A stretch of DNA of 64,000 bases, taken from the NCBI RefSeq assembly GCF_040683095.1, contig NZ_JBFBCI010000016.1, positions 69,201 through 133,200 of the forward strand. The letters are read 5' to 3'. Positions 28,707 to 37,657 of the stretch are shown here, piece by piece. The position numbers and the translations under genes are program-made. This DNA is from Sphaerisporangium sp040683095. Lineage in GTDB: Bacteria > Actinomycetota > Actinomycetes > Streptosporangiales > Streptosporangiaceae. The notes under the pieces are model-generated. The model did not search any database. It was not told the DNA's origin and saw nothing but the letters and a program-made list of their open reading frames with translations. Numbering within the stretch: the first letter of the stretch is position 1; every line of letters begins with the position of its first letter.

Positions 28707-29309
28707 ATGACCATCGGTGACGCGCCGCCGGCCCCCGCCGCATTCCGGCGGGCCCTGGCGAGCCTGCGTCCCGCCGATGTCAGGCCGGAGATCGAGCTGG
28801 AGGACATCCCCGCGCCGCAGCGGCTGGCCCCCTACTCCGGCGCGGTCGGCGCGTCGGTCTACCGCGGCGACGACGAGCTCGCCGTCGGCCGCCTGATCAT
28901 GCTGTTCGACCCCGACGGCCAGCGCGGCTGGGACGGCCCCTTCCGCCTGGTCGCCTACGTCCGCGCCGACATGGAGCCCGAGATCACCTCCGACCCGATG
29001 CTCGGGCCTGTGGCGTGGAGCTGGCTGACCGAGGCCCTCGACTCCCACGGGGCCGGGTACGCCGCGGCGGGCGGCACCGTCACCCGCGCGGTGTCGGAGG
29101 GCTTCGGCAACAAGGCCGACGACCCGATCACCACCGAGCTGGAGCTGCGCGCGTCGTGGTCCCCGCTGGAGGAGGACCTGTCGGCCCACGTCGCCGCATG
29201 GTGCGACCTGATGTGCCTCGCGGCGGGCATCCCACCCCTGCCACCTGACGTCGCGGCCCTCCCGCCGCGGTCCGCGCGTCGAGAAGACCCGGAGCCCTTC
29301 AGGACGTGA
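28707..29309 (+). CDS. DUF3000-domain protein
   Basis: 200 residues from ATG 28707. It matches the actinobacterial DUF3000 family: RPEIELEDIPAPQRLAPYSG, RGDDELAVGRLIMLFDP, GWDGPFRLVAYVRADMEPEI, and a long C-terminal part with AGYAAAGGTVTRAVSEGFG. No catalytic motif is known. It is a cytoplasmic protein almost always found just before RNase D in actinobacteria, and here the RNase D GTG overlaps its stop (GTGA), so the two are made together. Confidence 0.9.
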   Translation: MTIGDAPPAPAAFRRALASLRPADVRPEIELEDIPAPQRLAPYSGAVGASVYRGDDELAVGRLIMLFDPDGQRGWDGPFRLVAYVRADMEPEITSDPMLGPVAWSWLTEALDSHGAGYAAAGGTVTRAVSEGFGNKADDPITTELELRASWSPLEEDLSAHVAAWCDLMCLAAGIPPLPPDVAALPPRSARREDPEPFRT

Positions 29310-30577
29310 CCGACGACGAAATCATCCCCGCATCCGAAATAGTGCCGCTCCTGGAACCCCGCGAGGGCATCCCGCCGGTCATCGAGGACGCCGGCGCGCT
29401 CGCGGCGGCCGTCCGCGCGTTCGCCAAGGGCACGGGCCCGGTGGCCGTCGACGCCGAGCGCGCCTCCGGCTACCGCTACAGCGGCCGTGCCTACCTGGTG
29501 CAGCTCCGCCGCGCCGGGGCGGGCAGCGTGCTCGTCGACCCGGTCGCCTGCCCCGACCTGTCGGAGCTCGACGAGGCGCTGGCCGACGCCGAGATCGTGC
29601 TGCACGCCGCCACGCAGGACCTCGCCTGCCTCGCCGAGCTGGGCTTCACCCCCCGCACCCTGTTCGACACCGAGCTCGCCGGGCGCCTGCTCGGGTACGA
29701 GCGCGTCGGCCTCGGCACGATGGTCGAGAACGTCCTCGGCCTGCGCCTGGAGAAGGGCCACTCGGCGGCCGACTGGTCGCAGCGCCCCCTCCCCGAGGAC
29801 TGGCTGCGCTACGCCGTGCTGGACGTCGAGGTGCTCATCGAGCTGCGCGACAAGCTGTACGAGGAGCTTTCCACCGGCGGGAAGCTCACGTGGGCGCAGG
29901 AGGAGTTCGCCGCCATCCTCGCCGCTCCCCCGTCGCCGCCGCGCACCGACCCATGGCGGCGCACCTCCGGCATTCACCGCGTGCGCACGCTGCGCGGGCT
30001 GGCCGTGGTGCGCGAGCTGTGGACGCTGCGCGACGAACTGGCCCGCGAGTCCGACCTCGCGCCCGGCCGCGTGCTGCCGGACTCGGCGATCGTGACCGCG
30101 GCGCTGGACCAGCCGCGCACCACCAAGGCGCTGACCGAGATCGCGCCGTTCACCGGGCGCAGCGCCCGGCGTCACCTGCGCGAGTGGCTGAACGCCATCG
30201 GCCGCGCCCGCGCGCTGGCCGAGACCGAGCTCCCGCAGCCCAGCGGGCCGGGCGAGGGTCCTCCCCCCGCCAACCGGTGGGCCGACCGCGACCCCGCGGC
30301 GGCCAGGCGCCTGGCCGCCGCCCGCGCCGCCGTGGCGGCCCTGGCCGACGCCAACCGCATGCCCACGGAGAACCTGCTGCAGCCGGAGGCGATCCGGCGC
30401 CTGACCTGGGAGCCGCCCGCCGACCTCGGCGACGAGGGGGTGGCGGCGCGGCTGCGCGAGCTCGGGGCGCGCGGGTGGCAGATCGAGCTGACGGCGCATC
30501 CCCTGTCCCAGGCGCTGATCCGCCTCGTGGTCAAGGGCGAGATCGACGAGCCCCCGCCCGCGTCCCTGACGAACTGA
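29306..30577 (+). CDS. rnd: Ribonuclease D
   Basis: A 423-residue 3'-to-5' exoribonuclease of the DEDD family that trims tRNA and other stable RNA. Exo I is VAVDAERASGYRYSGRAYLV (first Asp and Glu), Exo II VLHAATQDLACLAELGF, Exo III WLRYAVLDVEVLIELRDKL. The HRDC domain follows: TLRGLAVVRELWTLRDELAR and LPDSAIVTAALDQP. The C-terminal third is an actinobacterial extension. The GTG start at 29306 overlaps the DUF3000 stop. Confidence 0.94.
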   Translation: MTDDEIIPASEIVPLLEPREGIPPVIEDAGALAAAVRAFAKGTGPVAVDAERASGYRYSGRAYLVQLRRAGAGSVLVDPVACPDLSELDEALADAEIVLHAATQDLACLAELGFTPRTLFDTELAGRLLGYERVGLGTMVENVLGLRLEKGHSAADWSQRPLPEDWLRYAVLDVEVLIELRDKLYEELSTGGKLTWAQEEFAAILAAPPSPPRTDPWRRTSGIHRVRTLRGLAVVRELWTLRDELARESDLAPGRVLPDSAIVTAALDQPRTTKALTEIAPFTGRSARRHLREWLNAIGRARALAETELPQPSGPGEGPPPANRWADRDPAAARRLAAARAAVAALADANRMPTENLLQPEAIRRLTWEPPADLGDEGVAARLRELGARGWQIELTAHPLSQALIRLVVKGEIDEPPPASLTN

Positions 30578-30578
30578 C

Positions 30579-30605
30579 CCGCGGGCACCGCCACGGCGCC
30601 CGCGG
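30579..30605. terminator. Hairpin between convergent rnd and LacI gene
   Basis: CCGCGGGC and GCCCGCGG pair over 8 bp around an 11-base loop. The stem starts at the rnd stop codon and lies between two converging genes. Confidence 0.6.
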
Positions 30606-30629
30606 ACCTTCGGCACAGCGGGGGGCCGG

Positions 30630-31637
30630 TCAGCCGGTCACCGGCCTCACGCTGTCGCGGAGCACGACCTCTCCGCCGACCGTCTCGCGCCTGGGGACGC
30701 CCTCGTGGCCGAGGGCCAGGTCCAGCGCCAGCGAGCCCATGCGCGCCAGCGGCAGCCGCACGGTCGTGAGGGAGGGGACCAGGTCGCGCAGGGGGGCGAT
30801 GTCGTCGAACCCCGCGAGCGACATGTCGCGCGGCACCTCGACGCCGTTCTCCCTCAGGGCGGCGAGGGCTCCGGTCGCCATGACGTCGGTCACCGCGAAC
30901 ACACAGGTCACGTCACTGCGCAGGGCCAGCAGCTCGCAGGTGGCGGCGTGCCCGCCGTCGCGGTCGAACGCGCCGCGCACCACCAGCGGCGGCGGGAGCC
31001 CGAGGTCGGAGAGCGCGGCGGCGAACCCCCCGGCGCGGTCGATCGCGGTCAGCAGGTTGGGCGGCCCGGCGAGCGTCGCGAAACGGCGGTGCCCGAGGCC
31101 GGCCAGCGCCACCGCCAGGTCGTAGGCCCCCTCGCGGTTCAGCGGGGCCACGGTGTCGGTGCCGAGGATGTCCTGGCCGATGACGGCGACGCGTCCCCCG
31201 CCGGCGCGGTACACGTCCAGCTCGGCGCGCAGCCGGCGCAGGACGGCCTCGTCCGTGACCCGGGAGCCCGCGATCAGCACGGCCCGGGCGCGCTGGGCGT
31301 TGAGCGTGGCCACCAGCGCGATCTCGCGCTCGGGGTCGCGGTAGGTGGTGCCCAGGGTGACGACCATGTCGTGGCCGTCGGCCGCGCGGATCGCGCCGTC
31401 GGCGATGGCGGCGAAGTAGGGGTCGGTGAGGTCCTGGATCACGATGCCGACGACGTTGCTCGCGCCGCGCGCCAGGGTCTGGGCTGCGGCGTCGACGCGG
31501 TAGCCGAGCTTGGCGGCCGAGAACTCGACCCGCTCGCGCATGACCGCGCCGACGTGACGTGTGCTGCCGTTGAGGACCCGCGAGGCGGTCGCCAGCGACA
31601 CCCCCGCGTGCCTGGCGATGTCTTCGAGCGTGGCCAT
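30630..31637 (-). CDS. LacI-family transcriptional regulator
   Basis: 335 residues from ATG 31637. The LacI DNA-binding head is ATLEDIARHAGVSLATASRV with hinge-helix AAQTLARGASNVVGIVIQDL. The rest is the periplasmic-binding-like effector domain (LTDPYFAAIADGAI; AVTDVMATGALAALRENGVE; SLAGFDDIAPLRDLVPSLTT). Family members repress sugar or nucleoside genes and release on a small ligand. The only close same-strand gene is the amino-acid permease upstream, so its target may lie elsewhere. The long frame to 33215 is a shadow of the permease. Confidence 0.93.
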   Translation of the reverse strand: MATLEDIARHAGVSLATASRVLNGSTRHVGAVMRERVEFSAAKLGYRVDAAAQTLARGASNVVGIVIQDLTDPYFAAIADGAIRAADGHDMVVTLGTTYRDPEREIALVATLNAQRARAVLIAGSRVTDEAVLRRLRAELDVYRAGGGRVAVIGQDILGTDTVAPLNREGAYDLAVALAGLGHRRFATLAGPPNLLTAIDRAGGFAAALSDLGLPPPLVVRGAFDRDGGHAATCELLALRSDVTCVFAVTDVMATGALAALRENGVEVPRDMSLAGFDDIAPLRDLVPSLTTVRLPLARMGSLALDLALGHEGVPRRETVGGEVVLRDSVRPVTG

Positions 31638-31723
31638 GATCGCCTCCCGTGGCCGGCGTGCCGCCGCGGGGCCGGACCGACGGCCCAGACCCCCATACGC
31701 ACGGTAACCGATCCCGGCAACGA

Positions 31724-33208
31724 TCAGGTGACGGGCACCCGGGACTCCCGCTCGACGCGGCTGTGCCGCCTGCCGTACAGGAAGTAGATCACGACTCCGG
31801 CGCCCATCCAGACCAGGAAGCGCAGCCAGGTCTCCGCCGGCAGGTTGAGCATGAGGTAGAGGCAGGCCAGCACCGAGAGGACGGGGACGAGCGGCACCAG
31901 CGGCGTGCGGAAGGCCCGCGGCAGGTCGGGGCGGGTGCGGCGCAGGATCACCACGCCCACCGACACCAGGACGAACGCGAACAGCGTGCCGATGTTGACC
32001 AGCTCGGCCAGCGCCGAGAGCGGGATCAGCCCCGCCAGCAGCGCGGTGACCGCCCCGATGATGATCGTGATGACGTACGGCGTGCCGAAGCGGGGATGGA
32101 CGGCGGCCAGGGGCCGGGGCAGCAGGTTGTCGCGGCTCATCGCGAAGAACACGCGGCTCTGGCCGAGCATGAGGATCATCACGACCGTCGTCAGCCCCGC
32201 CAGCGCGCCCACGCTGATGATCGTGGCCAGCCAGTTCTGCCCGAGCGCGCGGAACGCGCCGGCCAGCGGGGCCGATCTGTTCAGCCGGTCGTACCGCTGC
32301 ATGCCGACGACGACCAGCGACACCGCGACGTACAGGAAGGTGCAGATGGCCAGGGAGGCGATGATGCCGACCGGCAGGTCGCGCTGGGGGCGGCGGGTCT
32401 CCTCGGCGGCGGTGGCGACGATGTCGAAGCCGATGAAGGCGAAGAAGACGATGGCGGCGCCCGAGAACACGCCGAGCACCCCGTAGGCGACCGGGGTGAG
32501 GCCGAACAGGGTCTGGATCAGCGGCGCCTTGAGCCCCTCGACCGCCGGCGTGGGGTGCGCGGGCGGGATGAACGGGGTGAAGTTCGCGCTCCTCACGAAG
32601 AACAGCCCCGCCACGATCACCAGCAGGATCACGGCCACCTTGACGGTGACGATGACGAGGTTGAACCGCGCGGACAGCTTGATGCCGGCCACCAGCACGG
32701 CCGTGAGCGCCAGCACGATGACGGCCGCCGGGACGTTGAACGTCGCGTTCTCCCCTGTCAGCGACGACGGCAGGTCGACGCCCATGGCGGCCAGCAGCTC
32801 GGCGAAGTACCCCGACCAGCCGACCGCGACCACGGCCCCGCCGAGGGCCAACTCCAGCATGAGGTCCCAGCCGACGATCCACGCCGGGAACTCGCCGAGC
32901 GTGGCGTAGGAGAAGGTGTACGCCGACCCGGCCACCGGCACGGTGGAGGCGAACTCGGCGTAGCACAGGGCCGCGAGGGCGCAGACGACGCCGGCGATGA
33001 CGAACGACAGCGCGACCGCCGGGCCGGAGGTCTCCCGGGCGACCTGCCCGGTCAGGACGAAGATGCCCGTACCGACGATCACGCCGACGCCGAACACGGT
33101 CAGGTCGAGCGCGCTCAGGTGGCGCCGCAGCCGATGCCCGGAACCCTCGGTGTCCTCGATCGACAGCTCGACCGGCTTCGTCCGGAACATCGTCCGCAGC
33201 ACAGACAT
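31724..33208 (-). CDS. APC-family amino acid permease
   Basis: About 494 residues from ATG 33208, with twelve or more hydrophobic helices. It starts with the cytoplasmic stretch HRLRRHLSALDLTVFGVGVI and the first-helix motif GVIVGTGIFVLTG of cationic-amino-acid-type APC transporters. FFAFIGFDIVATAAEETRRP (helix 6 and following loop) is the second hallmark. It likely imports or exchanges amino acids or polyamines at the plasma membrane. Specificity is not evident. It stands alone between dxs and the LacI gene. Confidence 0.92.
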   Translation of the reverse strand: MSVLRTMFRTKPVELSIEDTEGSGHRLRRHLSALDLTVFGVGVIVGTGIFVLTGQVARETSGPAVALSFVIAGVVCALAALCYAEFASTVPVAGSAYTFSYATLGEFPAWIVGWDLMLELALGGAVVAVGWSGYFAELLAAMGVDLPSSLTGENATFNVPAAVIVLALTAVLVAGIKLSARFNLVIVTVKVAVILLVIVAGLFFVRSANFTPFIPPAHPTPAVEGLKAPLIQTLFGLTPVAYGVLGVFSGAAIVFFAFIGFDIVATAAEETRRPQRDLPVGIIASLAICTFLYVAVSLVVVGMQRYDRLNRSAPLAGAFRALGQNWLATIISVGALAGLTTVVMILMLGQSRVFFAMSRDNLLPRPLAAVHPRFGTPYVITIIIGAVTALLAGLIPLSALAELVNIGTLFAFVLVSVGVVILRRTRPDLPRAFRTPLVPLVPVLSVLACLYLMLNLPAETWLRFLVWMGAGVVIYFLYGRRHSRVERESRVPVT

Positions 33209-33350
33209 TCGGCACGCCCCTGATCGCCCTCGACCATGTGCTACACCTTCACGAGGAAAGCGCACACCACGAGTACCCCAGGTCAGACCGAACATTCCTC
33301 CCCGTTTCCGCCGGGCGCCGACCGGCGGAAAGGAGGATCACGGGCGTCGG

Positions 33351-35306
33351 TCAGGAGGCGGGGTGCTCCTCCAGGACGGGCGCGCCGCGGGTGACGGTCT
33401 CGGTGATCCGGCGGGCGATGTCCTGCCCGGTGAGGCCCGCCTCGGCGAGGATCTTGGGCCGCTTGGCGTGGCCGAGGAACCGCTGGGGGACGCCGAACGT
33501 GCGCACCGGGACGTCGATCTCGGCGTCCCTGAGCAGGCGCGCCACGGCGTCGCCCACCCCGCCGACCCGGCCGTTGTCCTCGACGACGGCGACGAGCCGG
33601 GCGGCGCGCGCGGCGCCCGCCAGCGCGTCGTCCAGCGGCTTGACCCAGCGCGGGTCGACGATGGTGGCCGAGATGCCGTGCGCGTCCAGCAGTGCGGCGG
33701 CCTCCAGGCAGATCGCGGCCATGGGGCCGACGGCCACCAGCAGGACGTCGGCGCTCTCACCGCCGTCCCGCAGGACGTCCATCGCGCCGAGCTTTCCGGT
33801 GGCGGGGATCTCGGGCCCGACCGCGCCCTTGGGGAACCGCAGGACGGTCGGGCCGTCGTCCACCTCGACCGCCTCGCCGAGCAGCTCGCGCAGCCGCGAG
33901 GCGTCGCGCGGCGCGGCGATCGACAGTCCGGGGACGACCTGGAGGATCGACAGGTCCCACATGCCGTTGTGGCTCGCGCCGTCGTCGCCGGTGACGCCGG
34001 CGCGGTCCAGCACGACGGTGACGGGCAGGCGGTGCAGCGCGACGTCCATCAGGAGCTGGTCGAAGGCGCGGTTGAGGAACGTGGCGTAGACGGCGACGAC
34101 CGGGTGCACGCCACCGAGGGCGAGGCCCGCCGCGCTGGTCAGGGCGTGCTGCTCGGCGATGCCGACGTCGTAGATGCGCGAGGGGTAGGCCTCGGCGAAC
34201 GCGGCCAGGCCGGTGGGGTGCAGCATGGCGGCGGTGATCGCCACCAGGTCGGGCCGCTCGGCGCCGAGCCGGACGAGCTCCTGGCCGAAGACGTTGGTCC
34301 AGCCGTGGGGCCGGGGCTGCTCCTCGCCGGTCAGCGGGTCGAAGGGCTGCGGCGAGTGGAAGCAGTCCTCGTCGTGGTTCTCGGCGTGCGCGTAGCCGTG
34401 GCCCTTGGTGGTGAGGACGTGGACGATGACGGGGCCGCGGAAGTCGCGCGCCTTGCGCAGGGCCGCCTCGACCGCCTGCTCGTCGTGGCCGTCGATCGGG
34501 CCGACGTACTTCAGCCCGAGGTCCTCGAACATGACCTGGGGCGCCAGGACGTCCTTGATGCCCTTCTTGACGCCGTGCAGCGTGTCGTACAGCGGGGCGC
34601 CGACGACGGGGACGCGGCCGAGGTTGTGCTTGACGAACTCCAGCATGTGCTCGTAGTTCTGCGTCATGCGCAGGGACGCCAGGTGGGAGGCCAGCCCGCC
34701 GATGGTGGGCGAGTAGGACCTGCCGTTGTCGTTGACGACGATGACCAGCGGCAGGTCGGGGTCCTTGGCGTGGCCGGCGATGTTGTTGAGCGCCTCCCAG
34801 GCCATGCCGCCGGTCAGCGCGCCGTCGCCGATCACCGCGACGACCGTGCGGCCGGTCTCGCCGCGCAGCTTGTAGGCCTTGGCCAGGCCGTCGGCGTAGG
34901 ACAGGGCCGTCGAGGCGTGGGAGTTCTCGATGATGTCGTGCTCGGACTCGGCCTGGCTCGGGTACCCCGACAGGCCGCCCTCCTTGCGCAGGGTGTCGAA
35001 GTCGCCGGCGCGGCCCGTGAGCATCTTGTGGACGTACGCCTGGTGGCCGGTGTCCCACAGGATGCGATCGCGCGGGGAGTCGAACACGCGGTGCAGCGCG
35101 ATGGTCAGCTCGACGACGCCCAGGTTGGGGCCGAGGTGACCGCCCGTACGGGAGGTCGTGGAGACGAGAAGGTCACGGATCTCGGCGGCCAGGAGGGGCA
35201 GTTCGCCGGGCTCCAGCCGCTTGAGGTCCCCTGGACCCTTCACCGAGGCGAGAAGGTCGGCCTGTCCGTCATCAGGACCGTCGCTCCGCTGGCTCCGCTC
35301 GCTCAC
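33351..35306 (-). CDS. dxs: 1-deoxy-D-xylulose-5-phosphate synthase
   Basis: A 651-residue ThDP enzyme, first step of the MEP isoprenoid pathway (pyruvate plus glyceraldehyde 3-phosphate). TSRTGGHLGPNLGVVELTIA and DTGHQAYVHKMLTGR open the protein. The ThDP motif runs from GDGALTGGMAWEALNN to the following NDN. YDVGIAEQHALTSAAGLALG and RAGVTGDDGASHNGMWDLS lie in the pyrimidine domain with the catalytic Glu, and a transketolase C-terminal domain ends it. The start is a GTG at 35306; the first 20 residues are not conserved, so a later start is possible. Confidence 0.96.
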   Translation of the reverse strand: MSERSQRSDGPDDGQADLLASVKGPGDLKRLEPGELPLLAAEIRDLLVSTTSRTGGHLGPNLGVVELTIALHRVFDSPRDRILWDTGHQAYVHKMLTGRAGDFDTLRKEGGLSGYPSQAESEHDIIENSHASTALSYADGLAKAYKLRGETGRTVVAVIGDGALTGGMAWEALNNIAGHAKDPDLPLVIVVNDNGRSYSPTIGGLASHLASLRMTQNYEHMLEFVKHNLGRVPVVGAPLYDTLHGVKKGIKDVLAPQVMFEDLGLKYVGPIDGHDEQAVEAALRKARDFRGPVIVHVLTTKGHGYAHAENHDEDCFHSPQPFDPLTGEEQPRPHGWTNVFGQELVRLGAERPDLVAITAAMLHPTGLAAFAEAYPSRIYDVGIAEQHALTSAAGLALGGVHPVVAVYATFLNRAFDQLLMDVALHRLPVTVVLDRAGVTGDDGASHNGMWDLSILQVVPGLSIAAPRDASRLRELLGEAVEVDDGPTVLRFPKGAVGPEIPATGKLGAMDVLRDGGESADVLLVAVGPMAAICLEAAALLDAHGISATIVDPRWVKPLDDALAGAARAARLVAVVEDNGRVGGVGDAVARLLRDAEIDVPVRTFGVPQRFLGHAKRPKILAEAGLTGQDIARRITETVTRGAPVLEEHPAS

Positions 35307-35484
35307 GGAATCATCTCCTCCACTTGCTCGCCTGTTTACCTGTTCGCCGACCTGGCCCGAAGTCTATTTGCCCAAGGATCCCACCCCGGCGGCGCTCCCG
35401 TGAGAGCCTCGCCAAACCTTCACAGCTTGCCCACATTAGATCGGTTTTACGAGGTGTGGGCGTGTCGCGTACCCTCATGGGGTC

Positions 35485-36261
35485 ATGCGCAAGCTCTCCC
35501 TTGTCGTCCTGTTGGCCCTGGTCGCACCGCTGCTCTTCCAGGGCACATCCTGGGCCTATCCGATCAAGAACGCGCCGGTCCTCACCGGGAGCCCGCTGTA
35601 CTCCTCCGGGCCTCTTCCCCGCACGTCCTGTCCCGAACAGCCCGTGGAGGCGGGGGACGTCGCCTCGGCCAAGCGCTACCTGACTCCGCTGGTCTCGTGC
35701 CTGAACGACGTGTGGTCGGCCCAGTTCAAGCGGGCGGGCATCCCGTTCGTCGCGCCGACTGTGAAGTTCATCACCAAGCCCCAGCGGGCGTGCGGGGACA
35801 AGTGGGGCAAGTACGTCCAGGCGATCTACTGCAACCCGACGCGCCAGATCGTGTTCCTGCTGGACAAGTCCGTCATGAGCAACGCCGAGGACCTCTTCCT
35901 CATGGACGTGATCGCCCACGAGTACGGCCACCACGTCCAGAACCTCGCGGGCATGTGGAAGGCCTACAACAACCTCCCCGGCCGCGGCCGGTCGGAGTAC
36001 GACGAGCAGACCCGCAGGCACGAACTCCAGGCCGAATGCCTGGCGGGCGCCTTCATCGGCAGCGTCTGGAGTTCCCTCGACCGTTCCACGGACGACTGGC
36101 GGGCGCTGCTGGAAGCCGACCGGCGCAGCGGCGACGAGACCACCGACGCGCGCGACCACGGCAAGGGCCGCAACATCGCCAACTGGCTGAACCGCGGCTT
36201 CAAGGCCGCGGGCCCGGCCGCGTGCAACTCCTGGATCGCCGGCGCCTCGATGGTGGCGTAG
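35485..36261 (+). CDS. Secreted neutral zinc metallopeptidase (YpfJ family)
   Basis: 258 residues with a signal peptide (VVLLALVAPLLFQGTSWA). The zinc motif HEYGHH is in VIAHEYGHHVQNLAGMW, and the third ligand region is RRHELQAECLAGAFIGSVW, the layout of the putative neutral zinc metallopeptidase family (YpfJ). Several cysteines (SCPEQP, VSCLNDVW, ACGDKW, YCNPTR) suggest disulphides. It acts outside the cell. Substrate unknown. It is divergent from dxs, with a 178-base promoter region between. Confidence 0.9.
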   Translation: MRKLSLVVLLALVAPLLFQGTSWAYPIKNAPVLTGSPLYSSGPLPRTSCPEQPVEAGDVASAKRYLTPLVSCLNDVWSAQFKRAGIPFVAPTVKFITKPQRACGDKWGKYVQAIYCNPTRQIVFLLDKSVMSNAEDLFLMDVIAHEYGHHVQNLAGMWKAYNNLPGRGRSEYDEQTRRHELQAECLAGAFIGSVWSSLDRSTDDWRALLEADRRSGDETTDARDHGKGRNIANWLNRGFKAAGPAACNSWIAGASMVA

Positions 36262-36290
36262 AGAGCGGTCCCCGGCAGAGAGCGGCCCGG

Positions 36291-37496
36291 CTAGGCGCCC
36301 ACGCGGGCGAGGGCGTCCAGAGGGTCGGCGAGCACTTGGGCGAAGGCCAGCTCGGCGGCCCCCACCAGCGTCGTGTCGTCCCCGAGCACGGGGGTGCGCA
36401 GCCGCAGGTGCTCGCGGGAGGCGTGCAGGACGTCGGTGTTGATCCGGCTGCGCACCTGGGCCGCGGCGCCCAGGTAGATCTCCCTGAGCATGCCCCCGAA
36501 GACGACGATCTCGGGGTTGAAGATGTTCACCAGGTTGGCCACGCCGAGGCCGAGCCAGTCGCCCACGCGCAGCAGAGCCTCGCGGGCGACGACGTCGCCG
36601 CGGTCGGCGGCGTCCACGACCGCGCGCACGGCGTCACGGCCGACCTGGTGGCCGAACCGCCCGGCGGCCTCCAGCAGCGCCCGCTCCCCCACCTCGGCCT
36701 CCAGGCAGCCGCGGGACCCGCAGCCGCACGGCCGTCCCCCCGCGTTGACCACCATGTGCCCGACCTCGCCGCCGTAGCCGCCGTGGCCGCCGAGCAACTG
36801 ACCGGAGGCGATGATGCCGCCGCCGATGCCGACGTCGCCGTGCAGGTAGATGAGGTCACGGGACCCGGCCCCGACGCCCCGGGCCTGCTCGGCGAGCGCG
36901 CCGAGGTTGGCGTCGTTGCCCACGGCGACGGGGATGCCGAGCCCCAGCCTGGACTCCAGCTCCGCGCCGAGGGGAACGTCCGAGACGCCCAGGTTCGGGC
37001 TGAATCTGACGACGCCGTCGAGCCGGCGGACGCCGCCGGAGAAGGAGACGCCCGCGCCCACGCACACCGCGTCGGCGCCGACCTTCTTCAGCATCCGGCC
37101 GGTGAAGCCCGCCAGCAGGCCGGACACCTCGCCGAGCGAGAATGGGCCACGCTCGCGCGGGGACTCGACGCGGTCGAGGATCACGCCGCCCAGGCCCACC
37201 CGGGCGGCGACGAGCCGGTCGACGCCGATGTCGAACGCCAGGACGTACACCCGGGACGACTCGGGACGCACCACCAGGGACGGGCGGCCCGCCCGCCCGG
37301 TCTCCCCGGGCAGTTCCTCGCGGACGAGGCCCGCCGCGGTGAGGTCGGCGGTGAGCGCCATGATCGTGCTGCGGTTGAGCCCCATCCTGCTGGTGAGCTC
37401 GGCGCGGGAGGTGGGCCCGCTGAGATGGACGTGCCGCAGGAGCGCCCCGAGGTTCTGGCGCCGGATCTCCTCCTGCGAGGGCCCCGCGCGCATCAT
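36291..37496 (-). CDS. ROK-family transcriptional regulator (XylR/NagC type)
   Basis: 401 residues. The N-terminal winged helix is QNLGALLRHVHLSGPTSRAE followed by LTSRMGLNRSTIMALTADL. The ROK domain has ATP-like motif AFDIGVDRLVAARVGLGG, the sugar-binding LGVSDVPLGAEL region with VGNDANLGALAE, and the zinc site CGCGSRGCLEAEVGE. Repressors of this type bind a sugar and control uptake genes. Position straight after the xylose-type transporter on the same strand, and a perfect palindrome 100 bases upstream of its start, point to control of that transporter. Confidence 0.93.
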   Translation of the reverse strand: MMRAGPSQEEIRRQNLGALLRHVHLSGPTSRAELTSRMGLNRSTIMALTADLTAAGLVREELPGETGRAGRPSLVVRPESSRVYVLAFDIGVDRLVAARVGLGGVILDRVESPRERGPFSLGEVSGLLAGFTGRMLKKVGADAVCVGAGVSFSGGVRRLDGVVRFSPNLGVSDVPLGAELESRLGLGIPVAVGNDANLGALAEQARGVGAGSRDLIYLHGDVGIGGGIIASGQLLGGHGGYGGEVGHMVVNAGGRPCGCGSRGCLEAEVGERALLEAAGRFGHQVGRDAVRAVVDAADRGDVVAREALLRVGDWLGLGVANLVNIFNPEIVVFGGMLREIYLGAAAQVRSRINTDVLHASREHLRLRTPVLGDDTTLVGAAELAFAQVLADPLDALARVGA

Positions 37497-37597
37497 CGTT
37501 GGTCCTCTGGTTCGTTCGTGCTGTCACATAGGCGGAGCGGCGAGGCCGTCCCCGGACAGGCCGCGCGCCGGCGGCACACCGGCACGGGAACCCCGCC

Positions 37598-37615
37598 GGT
37601 GTTCATATGAACACC
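37598..37615. promoter_or_regulatory. 18-bp perfect palindrome upstream of ROK gene
   Basis: GGTGTTCATATGAACACC reads identically on both strands. It lies 102 bases before the ROK start and 43 bases after the permease stop. A candidate operator, most simply for autoregulation. Confidence 0.5.
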
Positions 37616-37657
37616 ATAGACGTTCCTTGGCAAATTACTGGGACGGACAGGCAGGAA

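Noticed and set aside
32997..37610. A 1537-codon open frame on the plus strand across the permease, dxs and ROK genes
   Set aside because: It is the mirror of well-supported minus-strand genes. High GC at third positions leaves opposite frames open; the translation has no domain and crosses two real intergenic gaps.
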